Source: Trichostrongylus colubriformis (lineage: Eukaryota; Nematoda; Chromadorea; Rhabditida; Trichostrongylidae). From it: a DNA stretch of 64,000 nt. Positions 32,860 through 46,734 of the stretch are shown piece after piece. The stretch spans positions 15,271,664-15,335,663 of the forward strand of contig OZ022257.1 in the NCBI GenBank assembly GCA_963978905.1. The letters are read 5' to 3'. The first letter of the stretch is position 1. Each line of letters opens with the position of its first letter. A program made the translations under genes and the position numbers. The notes under the pieces are model-generated. The model ran no database searches, had not been told where the DNA came from, and worked only from the letters and a program-made list of their open reading frames with translations.

Positions 32860-35800
32860 AATCTTCAGAGCACAGCAGTCTGGTAATGAGAGTTCCGATG
32901 ACTCTTTGAGCACCTGTTGAGCACAAAAAAAAAAAGAAAGTCACAACTGATGGCGAAAGATCAAAGAGATGAGAGAAAGCGATAGGAGGCCAACGACCAC
33001 TGAGGGAGGTGTAAACCAGCGCACGCGGAATGAATGAAGAGGATCGAACGAGCGAAGAAGGAAGCAATATGAGGGTTGAGACAGCATGGGTGGTGTACCC
33101 ACAGGGCTCATGGCTTCATGGACGACAGGACGCGGGACGGGTTGTTTTGGCTGCTGCGATGGTTGTTTTCGTGATGAAAGGGTGCTCACACATCATGTAG
33201 CCACTCAACAACGGTGTGCACGCGGGTGCATACGCTCTTTTGAGGGCACGTCAGGTGTAAAAAAGAAGCTCTCGCCACCTCGGTGACCCTACCCCATCCC
33301 AGGGTACTGCAAAGACGAATAATAGACAAAGCAATGTGGACGCGTAGATCAGATTGGTGATTGACAGAAACAGATGGTGGACGTTGTGAGTGCAACGTCC
33401 GCGCTGTTTACTAGCACGCGAGGCGATTGTTGTTGGTTGTGGCTGGCGGCCACGCCCACTCTTCTCTCTTGCCTTGGCGCCACGCCAAATTACCATGCAA
33501 AGCAGTCCTGGTAATGATATGCCATTGGTTTCATGTTGGGTGAAGGAGGAGATTTGGATAAAACAGCTAGCCATGGTAGTGTCTAAGCAAAATCAGGTGT
33601 GCATTACGGTAAACAGTAAATCGGTAAACAATAAAGATTGTAAATCACATTGCAGCTGTCATTTGTCACATGTTAAGAGACGGTAGTTGAATAGGTCGAG
33701 TAGAAAGCGGACCGGACCCGTGTATCCTTGACCGGGATCAGGATGGATCAGGAAATTCACGGATGAGAGATTCGGGAGCGTATTACGCGTCACTGCGGCG
33801 ACGGTGATGAGGTCCAGCCATTTGGCGGCGACAGGCGACAGGCTGGCCAACCGCCGGGTGAATGGTGGCTCCCGGAAGAGTGAGTGTGGCGAGTGCCGAA
33901 GATCAAGGTTGTTCTTCACAATTCTATTCGCTACTCGCCCCTATTATTATGGAAAATAATAATAGTAGCGAGCGCGCGCACACACACAGTGGGTAAACAT
34001 GGCAATAAAAGGGTGGAACTTACGGGCAAGGGAAATGAATGAATAAACGGGCTGATGGTAAGTGCATCGTTGTCTTTACTAGAGTAAAGAGCGTGGGTAG
34101 AGTGGATACAGAGCTGGGTTCGGGGTCTCTGGGGGCATCCGTATGGTGAGGATCTGGAAGAAATCAGTGTAACACAGATGGGATCGCTCCCGATTGGCAT
34201 TTATGAATGTCCTGAGAAAATCCACGGAAATGAGTCATTTCCTAGATGAACCTGGGAGAGCGTGGTCTGGAACAGGGTGGAACACTTACTGTGACAGTGT
34301 TCCGGTATAAATGTGATTTTTTTGTGGAATAATACCAGAAATGGCAGCATAACGCAGCCTCCCATGCCCGAAGGAGGTGCTTATTAATTGAAATAACTGA
34401 TTTACTGAAATGAAAATGGCTTGCTTTGCGTGGAAGCACTCGATGGTACATCGAAATGTCACATTTATGACTGTACAGTCGGGGGTATGATCGCGGAGTG
34501 AATGGCAGTTGTAGTTCGGAGGGTGCCGAGGGATTTGAATAATTACACACCACCTGAATAGAACTATCGCGCTAGGGCTATCGTGCAGAGTTGGAACAGC
34601 GTAGAGTCCGTCCACACCTCCCTCGGCGCCATATAGTATGAAGGGATTGCTGACACTGCCATGGGAATACAGGGGAGGAACCTGAGAGTACTGCCTATGG
34701 GTGGGTGCCCCATTCTTGATTGTTGTTGATGAAAAAACGTGCTGCCATTAAGAATCGATGAGATGAAGTCAAACACCGACAATGCAGGGCACCAAGTGGT
34801 GGTGCTTATACTGTGATATTGACTTGTTGTTGTTTCCGTCGGCTACCAACTTCTACCAGCCCTTTTATAACTATATGAGGGGTCTTAGAATGCTGCCGTT
34901 AGCTGCAAAAGGTTTGAGCCTAGGGCTTGTTGCTACCACTACCGATTTCGGAACATACGATATGCCTGCAAGCGTTTTCTCATCGACTCATCAAACACAC
35001 GGACCGCCTTGAAATGTGAACGTTAGTATACATAGTACGTTAGTATACAGTGTTGTGTCGTTATGACAAAATCAATAAAATCATAAAATTGAAGTGGCGG
35101 GAAAAGCATGAAAACAGCTTAGAGTACCAACAAGCGAAAGCGTTTACTGCACCGCAAGTAGAAAGGTATTTATCGTGGCAATAGATAGAGGTGGTGATGT
35201 TTTATGACCCAAAACATATTCGGCAAAAGACTTCAATCAATTTTTTTGTATTTTCTCGGTTTTATTGTCAATTGGATTTTTGGCCTACACTCTGAGACAC
35301 AAAAATTCCCTAGTGTGCCGCTTGCAACTTTGATTTGCTTCAAATTTGGCAAAAAACGTGCGCCTTGAAGTGGTTTTATAAAAAAAGGATTTTTGAAGAT
35401 GGGGCAGTGAGGAGATGGAAGAAGGAGAAATGAGCTTTCTATAAAAATGTGACTCCCTGAGTTAAGCATGACGTGCTACAAGCCCTCATTTGAAGAAACA
35501 ATAACAAAAGGTTGATGGAAAATTTTAGAATAAGTCTGGAAAGCTTACATAACAGTGATATGCCCTAACTCCAAAGGCCAGGTCTTTTAGAGTTTTTAGG
35601 CATTCTGAATCATCGAATATATGTGTCAACATCGACATCGAAATGTTGATATTTAATAGAAAAAGCAGTATTGATTTCCTTTATCAAACAAGCACTGTAC
35701 CCATATATTAAAACTTTCGCTCAATACGCCAAGAGCAAAGTAATAATTGCTCCAATTTGCTAACTGTAACCAAAATCAGTTGGGAAACCAGTGCTTTTGT

Positions 35801-38800
35801 AAATGGAAACCAGCTGACTACAAGGAGGGGGTGAGGACTGGCAATTATTATATACTCATGAATTCTAAAGTTCTTCTTTAAAGGAGATAGAGGCTCAGAA
35901 ATCAGAAAAAAAATACTCGGAGCCGACCAATCTCTTCAAGACGTGCCCTCCCATCGTGATCAATAAACCATTGAATGGATATTTCAGCCTCTTATTTTCT
36001 TTTCTTTTTTTTAGGTGAATTGACTTCTATTCAGACAGCCTTTCGTTATTGTCAGCAAACCGGGCGCAAAGTAACCGATCCCGAGAGATCGAAATCTTTA
36101 TTTACAAAATCTCGGTTTTCCCATGGTCGCTTACCGTCACGCTTCCTACACCATGAATTCCGGATCTTTTGCCGATGGCGACTTCAATTGTGCCTGTACT
36201 TTCAGAACAACTCAAATATAGAAAAAATTGAATATTTTGAGATTAGAGGGCATTAAGTGAGTGCACCATCCTTCACCATCACGTGTAAACATTCCACGCC
36301 ACATTAGACCGTCAAATGCAGCAGCCGTTTATTTTCGCCAGCATTCGAAATGACGGGGTGCATCCCGTTCTCCAAGCACAGGAATGTTTACCTTTCAAAT
36401 GGAATTCACCAAAAAAAGCGAAGGGAATCATATCAAAGGGGTAACGAGAGATGATTTTCGAATAATCCCCTAAAATTTAGAATAATTTAGAATAATTCAG
36501 AATAGAGGATTATTCTGCCAGCAAATCCTAAGAGATTCCTGTCATACATTTCATCCGACGATATAGTTAATCGAGTGTGTTGTGCATTTTTTATTGTTGA
36601 AACTGGTTGTGGGCCATACCACTACTGTACTGCACGGCTGAGTAGCTTCGAAAATGGCTGGAAAAAAACGATCAGGATTTTACGGTGTTTTTCTAAGGAA
36701 CCACTAGGGAAAACAAAACACTTGAAGAGCAGTTGTGCTTGCATACAATGACTAACTCGATTTCTCCACAGTGTTAATCCCATCTAGGACCATTAGAGGT
36801 TCACTGAGGGGTATAGAGCTAGTGTGGTATAGGGCTCGTCCAAACGCAAACTTCAAAAACACAGGAGATTGTGGCAGTACCATGTGGTCCCTCAAAGGTA
36901 AGTTAGAAATGAAAGGAGGTGCTCTCGCAAGGGGGGGGGGGAGCATCTTAGAAGAAGTTGCTCATCTAACATCTCGGAGGGAACTTTGAGGGATTAATCT
37001 GCATACTCATGCGTATATTTTTGCCTAAGCCCTGGTGAAGAAGAGAAGCGGTTCCTTTCCCTCTCTAGGCTTAGGTCAAGATCATGTTCATAGTGAGATG
37101 CCCCCCCCCCCCCTAATGCGATAGCACTTGCAAGGAATTATTCAATGAACTAAGCTTTTGTGTTCACTGAGCAGGCATATCCGCACATATCTTCTGCTGA
37201 GTATCTGTTCAGATTCTTACTGTTTTGAACACGAATAATTCTGTCTGAACGTGACGGTCGTGGAGGGAATCACAAATCCCTATTCCTATACTTGCAAGCG
37301 GCTTAATACAAAAATGCTGAGGTTTGTTTGGTCTGAGCAGTACTCCCACCTACGTTTCAAAAAAATAGAAGAAAATAGAAAAATCTACTTCTAGACTATG
37401 TGAACACCAGTTTATTGTTATGAGCTGGATATAACAAATATGAAGTTACCTGGCCCGGCCAATTTCAATTTTCGTGCGCATCACTAATTTTCAGTTTATT
37501 TTAAAGTTCAAATGAAGCTGCGGACTACTGAGCCGTTTATACAAGCTTTTCCCCAAACCTTTCCATTGGTACTTTTTGGCTTCCTAATTTGAAGCTATAT
37601 AGGCTTCTTAGGAGTGACGTTTATGCTAGCATCTGAAGTTTAATCAGCTCAAAGTATCAAATGGCAGCTGGTTAGGTCAACGTCTGGTGACAGTGTTCAA
37701 ATAATGTTTATAACAGAACATCGCAGGGGCATCCTACGGCACTTGCTGTTTTGTGGCTCCGTTTAAACGCAAGCATGGGACCTATTAAATAAATTACGAA
37801 AGGGTGGCACCATTTTTGCACATGGAACTGGGACACATTGGTGTTTTTCACGATTCACTAGATGAAATATGGAGGTCTAGTGTTTTCTGAGCAATTCTTC
37901 AAGTGCCTTTCAGCTTTGCTTGTTGTTGCTCTTCTAGAATCCAAAGACCTGTCGTGCATGGAAGCCATGGATTTACTAGCTCACGAGCAGACCTCACGTA
38001 TACTCTTATTTACTATGAATGGTTTGGAGCTTAGCAGACCAATAGCTCAACACAAGGGCAAGAATCATCGAGCGCCCATGTTTTGCGAAAATCGCGATTA
38101 AGAAGCATAAATCTGCTGGACTCTGATCCGCGTCGGAAGCCGTCGAAGTTTTCGATCCAGGAGTAAACATAAGTGCTAGTGAACCTTATTTTTCATTTCA
38201 TGCATTCTTCAACGTGCCTTTCCAAACTATTTTATAGCGCAAAAAAATTTCGAAAAAAACTCTTCGTTTATTTTAGTTGCTCTTAAAAAAGTGCAGATTT
38301 TGCAAAGTGGCGTTGATATACAAATATTTGTATAAACTTGAAAACAGAATCCCGCAGCTACCACAGGAGCTACTTTTTCAATAGTTACGGACCGACAGGC
38401 TTTTCGTTAAACTTCTTGTGAGCCTCCTCTTATACATCCTCCTTTTCCATTCGCCATCCTAACTCTATCAAAAGCAGAAACAGTGGTCAATCAATTACCG
38501 GTCCTTGTAGTGTCCTGCCTTTGTGTTCCGTTTGGACAACTGCAGTGAAAATCGAAGGCGTCTACGATTTTACTACCATTACTGTGGGGACCAGTCCCGC
38601 ATAATTCATGCCCAGGCATTTATCGTCCTCATATGGTCAGCTAAGAACAACAGCGATTGGGGGCACTGATGAGCAAGATTTCTGGTTCCGCTTACTTTTT
38701 GAGTTAATTCTAGGTATCAAAGGATTTCTTTGGATCTTATGTTCACAGACTATTCTAGGAATGACGCATCCATAATAAAAGTGGTAAAATATAAATGATT

Positions 38801-39588
38801 CGTTGAGGATTTCAAAGATCAATATTTCAAAATAGAGCCACTGAGCTGGTGGGCATGATCAAGCTGTGGCCATAGGTCCTGCCAAAAGATGAGAAAAACT
38901 GACACATATGATCAAAAATCTACAAATTATCTGAGAAATTATCGTTAAACTGACAATTTGCAAGACCTACCCCATGTTTTTGTTTTTGAAACTGATGTAG
39001 TACTTGAGATGGGCCACAAATACCTCACTGGGCTACAAGTACCTTATTTGCTATTGTAGTAGCACCGATTCTGCTTTGTGACTCATCATTCTGTGAGGCA
39101 ACGTCTGAAGGGGTTTCCAGCTGCCAACTCCTATTCCTGAGAAATCGAAGAACCAGAATGTTCGGTGAAAACTCTCACATTTCAACTGATCACACTCAGC
39201 TGATGCGTGAACCTTAACAATACGACGATGCCCCATGCATTGTGTGTGTTATTTGCGACCATTACTATCGAACAGTTGCGATTTGATGTTTTTCTCAACA
39301 ACAAAGTAATGGCAACGAAGGAATCACGTCACTTCCTATCAATCACTTCAGTAGCCACAAATCAATAATGTCTCACTGATATCAAATCAGATAAATTTCG
39401 TAAGAACAGCTGAAATTACTGCAGTGAAAAAGGTGATAGTGGTATAGCAGTATAGCCGGTGGGAAAAAGTTTCCCACCAATTGATGAGCCACCATCATAA
39501 AACCCTTCGTGACCAGATGGTGGCAGCAACATCTGGTCTAGCCGTGGCCAAATTGCCTCTATTCTGGCTGAGTGCCTAAAGAACTAAC
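32860..39588. other. Long gene-poor stretch
   Basis: Upstream of the aquaporin I find no supported exon. Notable only are a GCGCGCACACACACA run at about 33973, short AGAATAATTTAGAATAATTC repeats near 36480-36510, and G or C runs near 36933 and 37101. Frames of 60-110 codons here have no recognised motif. Confidence 0.4.
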
Positions 39589-39810
39589 TTATTTACGAAT
39601 TAGATCGACTAGAGTACGGGCTAAATGCTCAGCACCAGGAGGCATAAAAGCTTTCCAGAATGCATCAGTATTCAGCTTTAACAAATATTCAAATGAGTCC
39701 ATAGTTCCTGGTTCCAAAGTCCGAGCATTGTCATTCAGAAGCAGCTGACCCTGGGACATCCGAGACGATCGATAAAGCTTTTTGGTAACAGCTAAGCCGA
39801 AGTGACTCAT
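39589..39810 (-). CDS. Unassigned ORF, possible dehydrogenase-like relic
   Basis: A 73-codon frame with protein-like composition. The stretch QLLLNDNARTLEPGTMDSFE followed by YLLKLNTDAFW faintly recalls the NNAG and LN. motifs of short-chain dehydrogenases, but the glycine is replaced and the YxxxK active site is absent. If related, it is only an exon or fragment. No splice partners were identified. Confidence 0.22.
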   Translation of the reverse strand: MSHFGLAVTKKLYRSSRMSQGQLLLNDNARTLEPGTMDSFEYLLKLNTDAFWKAFMPPGAEHLARTLVDLIRK

Positions 39811-40261
39811 CCGACTGCTGGTGGTGATTAATGGCTTATAACTGTTGCATTGACTGAACGTCTTACACTGACACCATCGACCTTCGGGGCCGATGTTGCG
39901 AACTCAATCAGCTGGAAAGTGCAGTTACAACTTAATCAGGGACACAGGGAGAGAACACGGAACAAAGTGACAAATAGCTGAGCTGCAGGCTCACAAGGGA
40001 GGTCTAACAGGGAATGGAACGCTTCTGCATTATGAGGGAGTACGGGCATGGAACATATAACTAACGTTTATCGTTCCCTATGAAAAATTCTCCAAAGTGA
40101 CGATTTTAACGCACTCATGATGTTGTGTACTCCTTGTGGAGCTGAGTATGTGCAGATTCAGAGGTTTTCTTTCAGTGTTGCATTGAAAACGTTTAAAATT
40201 ACATAGAGGAATGAAGTGGGAGTGCACAGGAGTTTAAGCAGCGTTCCCGAATGACAAGCAT

Positions 40262-40339
40262 GGCGAGCGACCCGATGATGTGGTGATAAGGCGCTGAACT
40301 CTCATTGGAACGGTGGGCATGGGTTCGGATCCCGACCAT
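40262..40339 (+). tRNA. tRNA-like sequence (class II type), probable pseudogene or SINE head
   Basis: GATGATGTGGTGATAAGGCG followed by CTGAACT resembles the D-arm and A box of tRNA-Ser/Leu. GGGTTCGGATCCCG provides a B box and T-arm with a good stem. The anticodon stem does not pair convincingly and the acceptor ends do not match, so a functional tRNA is unlikely. Confidence 0.35.
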
Positions 40340-41789
40340 TGTGAAATTTTGCATTTTTTGGGTTTTTACTTTTTTAGCCTCATATATGTCCCTTATCAAT
40401 ATTATTTGATAGGGTGTCAGGTTGATTCCAATCACGAATTTTCAGCGCATTTGCTGATCCGGCTTCTTTAGGCGCGTAAGGGCTCGCAGCACTTCCAAAA
40501 AATCGCGTTTTTCTGCTGAATGGGTATCCTGTTCTGGGAGTGAAACTACCTCTGCAAACACATTTGTAGCCGGACCCCGTTTTTGCCCTACCTTCGAGGA
40601 ATTATGCTCGGCAGTGGGATGCACAGCATGAGCGCCTGTCGCTATATCTGCACAAATAGGAGCTCCCAACCTGCGAAACCGTCGTCACCTTCGTGAATGT
40701 ACGTACAGTTGACGGCAGAGCGCATACGCCTTGCTCAAAATTTCGAATTAGGGGCAAAACCTCGACTGGGCTAGAAATTCGTCTCTGTGGTTGGTTCGAC
40801 CCCTGAGCACGATTACAGTATTCGTCAGATTCGCTAAAAAATGTATTCTGAAAAGGGTTATTCTTTGCATCCAATCTTCATATTCCAATGTTTACGACTC
40901 CAGAAACTGAACATCCGAGCTTTGAAAAAATTCCTCCTCAGTTTTGATCGAACCACTAACCCTTTTTGGCATGCGCACGGCCGAAAAGGAAATGGAGGTC
41001 AGTTGTACGCTTCGTGTACGTACCCCCATACGGTGGGAAGGAACGCTCTCAAAAGCGAGCCGTGCTCTGAAAAATTTCGTCGTCAGCATCTTCTTGAGCC
41101 GTCTCCATCACTGAGCTTAGCAATACTTTTTGAGATTCATTTGTTCGGATTTTGAGCCACTTGAAGCTCTTCACCTCTTAAATGAAGATCAGTGGAGCAA
41201 CGATATTGTGGTAAACAAAAGTGAAAAAAGAAATAACAAAATCTGTTGCGAAAGGGGCCCAGTATTAGAAGAGCGATTGTTATGAAAAACGGATCTGAAA
41301 CGAAGGCATGAGTAACATAACAGGATTTGGCGAACCGAGCAGCTTTTGAACCTTCAGGCACTCTTCATCTGAAGAATCTTTTTCAACCAATTTTGCCCTT
41401 TCTTGCTTCCGATGGAAGCTCTAAAAACAGTCGAGTTAGGATCGCTAGACGCAACGACATTTAAAACTAAGACAATAAACAAAAATGAAAGCAAACTATA
41501 ACGAAGATAGCGTGAAAGTTTATTTAATTTCAAAAGGGCGAGAGTTATGAGAATGTATCCAGACAGAGGCATGCGTACCAACATGAGACTTAGCGACTAA
41601 AGCCGTTTCATCCCTTTCGATCCGCTGGCGAGGCCATGAAGCTAAATGGGACACGATAATGACGATATGAATAACCATAGCGCATGTCAATGAGAACTAT
41701 CATATTCATGAGACCACGCATGCAGCTTTGCCTCGTCTGAAATGCTGGATGAAGGGTTCCCTATGACCAAACACCCATTCGAGGGTTCG

Positions 41790-42044
41790 TCATCTGGTAT
41801 TCGTCAGAAACATATCTGAATCCCATTCGAGGTCGTCAGGAGGTTGAATGAATTGTTGAAGTATATGGTCTTCAAGGCTAATTGGCGCTACTTCATCCAT
41901 TTCTAACAAAAGTTGGGAATTTGGGCCGGTCCACGGCGTTATTGCAGATTCTTCTTCAAAACACTGTGAACTAGTTCGCGTAAAAGTTCCACGCATATGC
42001 TCTGAAAGCGAATTTTCCTTCATCCTAAGCGGGATTTTGCTCAC
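41790..42044 (-). CDS. Unassigned acidic ORF (84 codons)
   Basis: The frame contains LLLEMDEVAPISLEDHILQQ and ends FIQPPDDLEWDSDMFLTNTR before the stop, an acidic, non-repetitive composition that looks protein-like. No domain is recognised, no upstream or downstream exon was established, and no polyadenylation signal was tied to it. It may be a lone exon, a relic or chance. Confidence 0.25.
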   Translation of the reverse strand: MSKIPLRMKENSLSEHMRGTFTRTSSQCFEEESAITPWTGPNSQLLLEMDEVAPISLEDHILQQFIQPPDDLEWDSDMFLTNTR

Positions 42045-42292
42045 GCCTCAGAATGCGACATTACTTATTTTCCTATTTAAGGTTTATAAGGATTAAGTTT
42101 TTTGCCATTGCCTTCTCGGGATGCTCCACCATTTTAGTTCCATTCAGGACTGTGGTGGCTGGTGAATATGAGGCGGTCCATACAATGACTGGCGGTGGCC
42201 AGCCGATGTACAAAACGGTGCTTTTATCCTCCCAGACGAGTCTGGAACCAATTTGCCGACCCCGAAGGGATGGAAGGTTTGGTTGGTCTGAG

Positions 42293-42368
42293 CGGGCGTT
42301 GAAGCGGGATTTGATCCCCGTACCGTGAGTGCGGGGTGCGCGCCATTTGTTGCTACGCCACCTCCGCC
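42293..42368 (-). tRNA. tRNA-like sequence, probable SINE or pseudogene
   Basis: On the minus strand a segment of about 76 nt begins GGGCG and ends CGCCC, with an A-box-like TGGCGTAGCAAC and a B-box-like GGGGATCAAATCCC. The T-stem and outer ends pair, but the anticodon arm is poor. It is best read as a tRNA-derived repeat. Confidence 0.3.
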
Positions 42369-42709
42369 CATTTTCCCAATTTTTAACAGCTATTCTCACG
42401 TTTGGTACCATATGTACTACTTCAAAAGTTGACACCTTGAGGCTTCATTTTTGTTTTCATCCCCATATCGAGCCACTGACACTCACCGTGGTGATCTTCA
42501 AATTTGCAACCCGCTGACATGGTGAATACAAAAATTGATAACTCATTTTCCTTGAATTCGAATAAGAACCGAATTAATGTAGCCACTATGAATTGCCCAT
42601 GCATTCGTAAGCGCTGGAATTTGACGATAAAAATCACGAGATTAATGTCGCCTCTCAAAGTCATCCATTACCAGTAGCTTTTTGCAGTAATGAAGTATAC
42701 AGCTATTAA

Positions 42710-43345
42710 TCACGAGGTTGCATTCGCTTTAATAAAATGTCGATATCTGCACGCTGGAGACGTTTTTATGATTGAGAAATACTGAATACCGTGGCCATTC
42801 GCGTCTTTAGGGGTTGCACCAACTCTTTTGAGACACTTAATAATTAGTTCGCAATCCTTAGGGATGCTTTGATAGAAACTGGTGAATAGCTTGAGGACCT
42901 GGCTAAGGCCGTGGTTGCAGTGTTCGAACTGTTCGGTCACTGTGAAGCATTCAGCTTCAGACGGGGTAAGGTCATACAACCGAATACGCTTCTTGTTCCT
43001 TCTTAAGGCCGCCGTCAGACTTCGCGATTTTGCAATTTGACGCTTTTGCGGCGCAATATTGCGACCTTGAGATCTTGCATTGCCGCAACTTCGCTTGTGA
43101 ATTCGCGACACCGCAAAATCGTAAAGTCGCGACCTCAGTATGCGCACGACCCATAGAGCTCGACTAGCTCTTGTATGTCCTGGACGGCTTAAACAGTGTA
43201 CAAGTCGAAGGTAGGGCGTATTGTGGATGCGCTGCAGCGGCAAGCTTACTGTAGTGGGACGTGGTGACTTTGTACCGTTTACAGTTCTGTGACGCGGTCT
43301 CCCCTGACGACAGCTTCCGTGGCCCATTGAATAAATACAGCTCAA
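42710..43345 (-). CDS. Long unassigned ORF (211 codons) partly built from a GC-rich palindrome
   Basis: This is the longest open frame after the transposase. Its middle (about 43000-43140) is an imperfect palindrome with TTCGCGATTTTGC and GCAAAATCGTAAAGTCGCG, so that part is repeat-derived. The C-terminal hundred codons (SEAECFTVTEQFEHCNHGLS and onward) have ordinary composition but match no family that I know. No splice sites or signals support it. Probably not a complete gene. Confidence 0.2.
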   Translation of the reverse strand: MSCIYSMGHGSCRQGRPRHRTVNGTKSPRPTTVSLPLQRIHNTPYLRLVHCLSRPGHTRASRALWVVRILRSRLYDFAVSRIHKRSCGNARSQGRNIAPQKRQIAKSRSLTAALRRNKKRIRLYDLTPSEAECFTVTEQFEHCNHGLSQVLKLFTSFYQSIPKDCELIIKCLKRVGATPKDANGHGIQYFSIIKTSPACRYRHFIKANATS

Positions 43346-46300
43346 AGAGTACTTGAGAAGTACTCTAGATTAGGAGTGACAGATCATGAAGACGGAACAT
43401 GAGCAATTTTGGAAGATAGGCATCCAAGCTCTGCCCAGCCATGAAGGGGCCATTATAAACGTTGAGTAAGCGCTTTACTTTTAAATGAGTGAATAAAAAA
43501 TGTGAGGCTCCAAAACTTTATCTCAAAAAACTCAAAAAAAGAGGCTCATATTTCTTTCGCAAAATTTTGTGGAATCTTTTGAGTCTTTTGAGATTAAAGT
43601 ATCGGAGCATCACATGGTAAATGAAATTTTGGAGCCTCATATTGTTTTTTCATTCATATGGATTGGCATGAGGCTTCGGAACAGAACAATTTTTTTTTCA
43701 ACTTTTTTCCCTTTTAGTAAACTATGTAAACTAATTGTTGCCATAAAACAAAGCGTTTTGAATTTATAAACCTTATCAAACGTATCACTACTCTGCATTG
43801 GGCTATTGCTGAATTCACTATATTTGCTGATGCAGGACTAAGTCTTTTGCTTGCTCAGCATTGAAAATTTGTGAATATCGTACGTGAAGTGGACAAAAGT
43901 GCTTTGCACTTTTGCCAATAATAGGATTGATCCATTCTTTCCCACTGAACTTGCTAGGACTACTATCGAAGATTTGAGTTTCCGCAAGAACAACTTTTCG
44001 AAAAACTGGGGCAAAAGTGTCTTCGTCGCGGTGTGTGCAGTATTCGCCATGCTGAGGTCAAATCGAGTAATTTGTGGCTGTAGTAGGGAGAGAATGAGCA
44101 TGCATGACTTGTAAGAAGAGGGGTGGTATTCGGGAACGAAATCCTTCGAGAAATCTTCGAAGAGCTACCGATTTTTGCGGGAGGCGATCAAGTGCTCTTC
44201 TGGGCCTCTTAAAGGAGTCTCATCAATATTTTCTTGAAGATATTACAATAAAAATTATCAACTGACGACCTTTCCCTCTGTTTTTTTCAAAGACGTATTT
44301 TCACTTTACACCTTAATTTACTTAGTTTGATTAAATGCCTGTACCAACTACATCTACCGGGAAGGAAGAGGGTCAGGATAGATTTGAGATGACGCTTTGA
44401 GGTTGACGCTTTTAAAAACATCCCAAGAGTATGTAATGCTTGAGAATGGGAGAAAAATGGATGTTGCAAGGGAAAAATGCAATGGCTCGAATAGTAAAAG
44501 CTGCTGTGCAGCAAAAACCTAAAAATCTTGAACCTGAGCATAATGTAAAAGAATATGCTTAGCCTTTTAACTTATTTACTCCTCGGTTTGCATCCACTAT
44601 CACCCTCCCCTCCAACTGCATGCCACTTTTTGTTGCTTTTCGTGCTTGGGTTTGATATGTTATTTGACATATCAAATAAATGAATAAATCTTTCGCAACA
44701 TCAAGATACTTCTTTCTTTTATTCTGTCTCGCCTGGTGAAACTTGTAAACGGAACTGCGAACCAGTTTCCTCGATAGGATGCATGCGCCCGTCTTGACCT
44801 TGGGTATTGTAGAACTTCACCGACAGCATTAACGGCTGCATTCTATGTTCGGGAGAAGACAAGAGCTTAAGATTTCTTTGATGATAATATGCCTCATAAT
44901 TTTCACGTATAACAGTGACAGACCTGTTCGTATTAGGTACGGCTGAATTCTTCCTTCACACCTAGGGTGGGAGTCAGGTTACGCGAAGAGGTGGTGGACA
45001 AGTCCCTTACTATAAAAGGGTATTACATTCCCATAGAACTTCGATATAATGAAGGGTAGTCAATAAATAATTGTGAAAAAATAGAATAATCGAAAGATAT
45101 GGTTCTTTTCCCCTGTTTACCTCATGCGAACCATTATCTTCAGCGACCCCCGAGGCTCCTCAGTGAGGTGCGGTTGGGGAAGATTTAGGTGGGCCGATAG
45201 CGCTGATTACAAACATGAGAATCAAATTTGCAAGATACTGATTCGAAGAGAGCTAGAAGGGGACAAAAATTGATAGTAATGGCTCCTTAACCAGGTACAT
45301 TGCTTGGCATGACTCATCGAAAGCTATAATCGAGGGGCAAACTCACCGTTCACCTTTTCGATGATAAATGTGTTACCACTATGGCAAGGATAACCGTTGC
45401 TGCACACATGGTTAGCTTCGTTGATGCGTTATTTTGAGCGAAGTAGCCTGCCGATTAGTCAAGCAAACTTCGACCCCTCTCACCTCGCTTAGGAGCTGTG
45501 GTTTGCAATTTTGGTTTTCATGGTTTAAAATCAGCATTAGAGAACCAAGAGATGCACACAGCTATCATTTCAATGACCCACAGAATGCTGAAACGCTTCC
45601 ATGGTTTGGGCGCGACCAGTTTATGACGGCATCTGCATGGTAGTCGCTGCGCTGTGACCCTATTCGAGTGTCCTAAAACGTAGCAGTACGACTCCTTGGA
45701 CCAATTCACTGATGGTCTTATTAATGATTTTTATCGCTGATCATCGCTGACCTACTCAGAATACCATTCTCACACACAGAAAAAGACGACTCCTGGACCA
45801 TCGAGTGACATACGAGACCGGCTGGTCTCATTTAGGCGTGACATGCATCAAAACGGTTTTTATACTTTGGATAGAAGGAAAATGCCTGGCGATAACGTAG
45901 GCTATCAACTTCCTGGCACCCTGCTGTTCAAATCACTCATCGCAATCACTCATCCATCACTTTTCATTATAACTAATTGGAAGAAAGGGAAATAATGGGA
46001 AATTGGTACTATTAATGGCACTGCTTGACTACGCCTTGCTACTTGCTGCTATGTCATTCAAAGAATAGATATCTTTGCGAAAGTAAATAGATAAGTAGTT
46101 TTAAGGAAGTAGGAAGAGATGCTCTCATTGATGTGACGAATCTCCCAGATGGTTCCGTTCTAACCTGGTGACATATGGAAAAGATATGTTTGCCGGACTA
46201 ATCTAGCAAATGAAGATTTTGGAACGTAGAACAAAAGTAGAAGGGAACGAAATGGTGGTGCTCGCATACAGTGATGGAAGACTTCATCAAAAATTTTGTT

Positions 46301-46734
46301 TTTCATACAGATGGTGAAAGTTGGCAAACACATACACCTTCATGAAAACAAAACGGTCAGCGAAAACAAGCCGGCGATGAAGCGCAAACAACGATGAAGC
46401 TGGATTCAAATGTATTTAATGCATGTGACTGTATTTCTAAAGAGTTAAATTGTTTTCGTTCGCACAAAATCTGCACCATACAGCTTGCTCTGTAAATCAG
46501 TTTAACAAAAAACCGTCGCGTGAAGTCGCGTAGAGTGATGGGCACAACGCACGATAATTGGATCAGTCCACTCAAATTTCAGAGTGGAAGCTTATATACG
46601 AGTGGAAAAGTGGGGCGTTCATACTTTGCGCCGACAGGGCTTGGCTCGACAGGGATTATACTAATAAAATACTTCATAATACTATGCAATCGTAAATACA
46701 TGCTGATACTGTACAGGTCGTGCAGAAGTTGAAA
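43346..46734. other. Gene-poor stretch
   Basis: No supported gene. A short palindrome, TTTGATATGTTATTTGACATATCAAA-like, lies near 44650-44675. Other frames are short and unremarkable. Confidence 0.35.
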
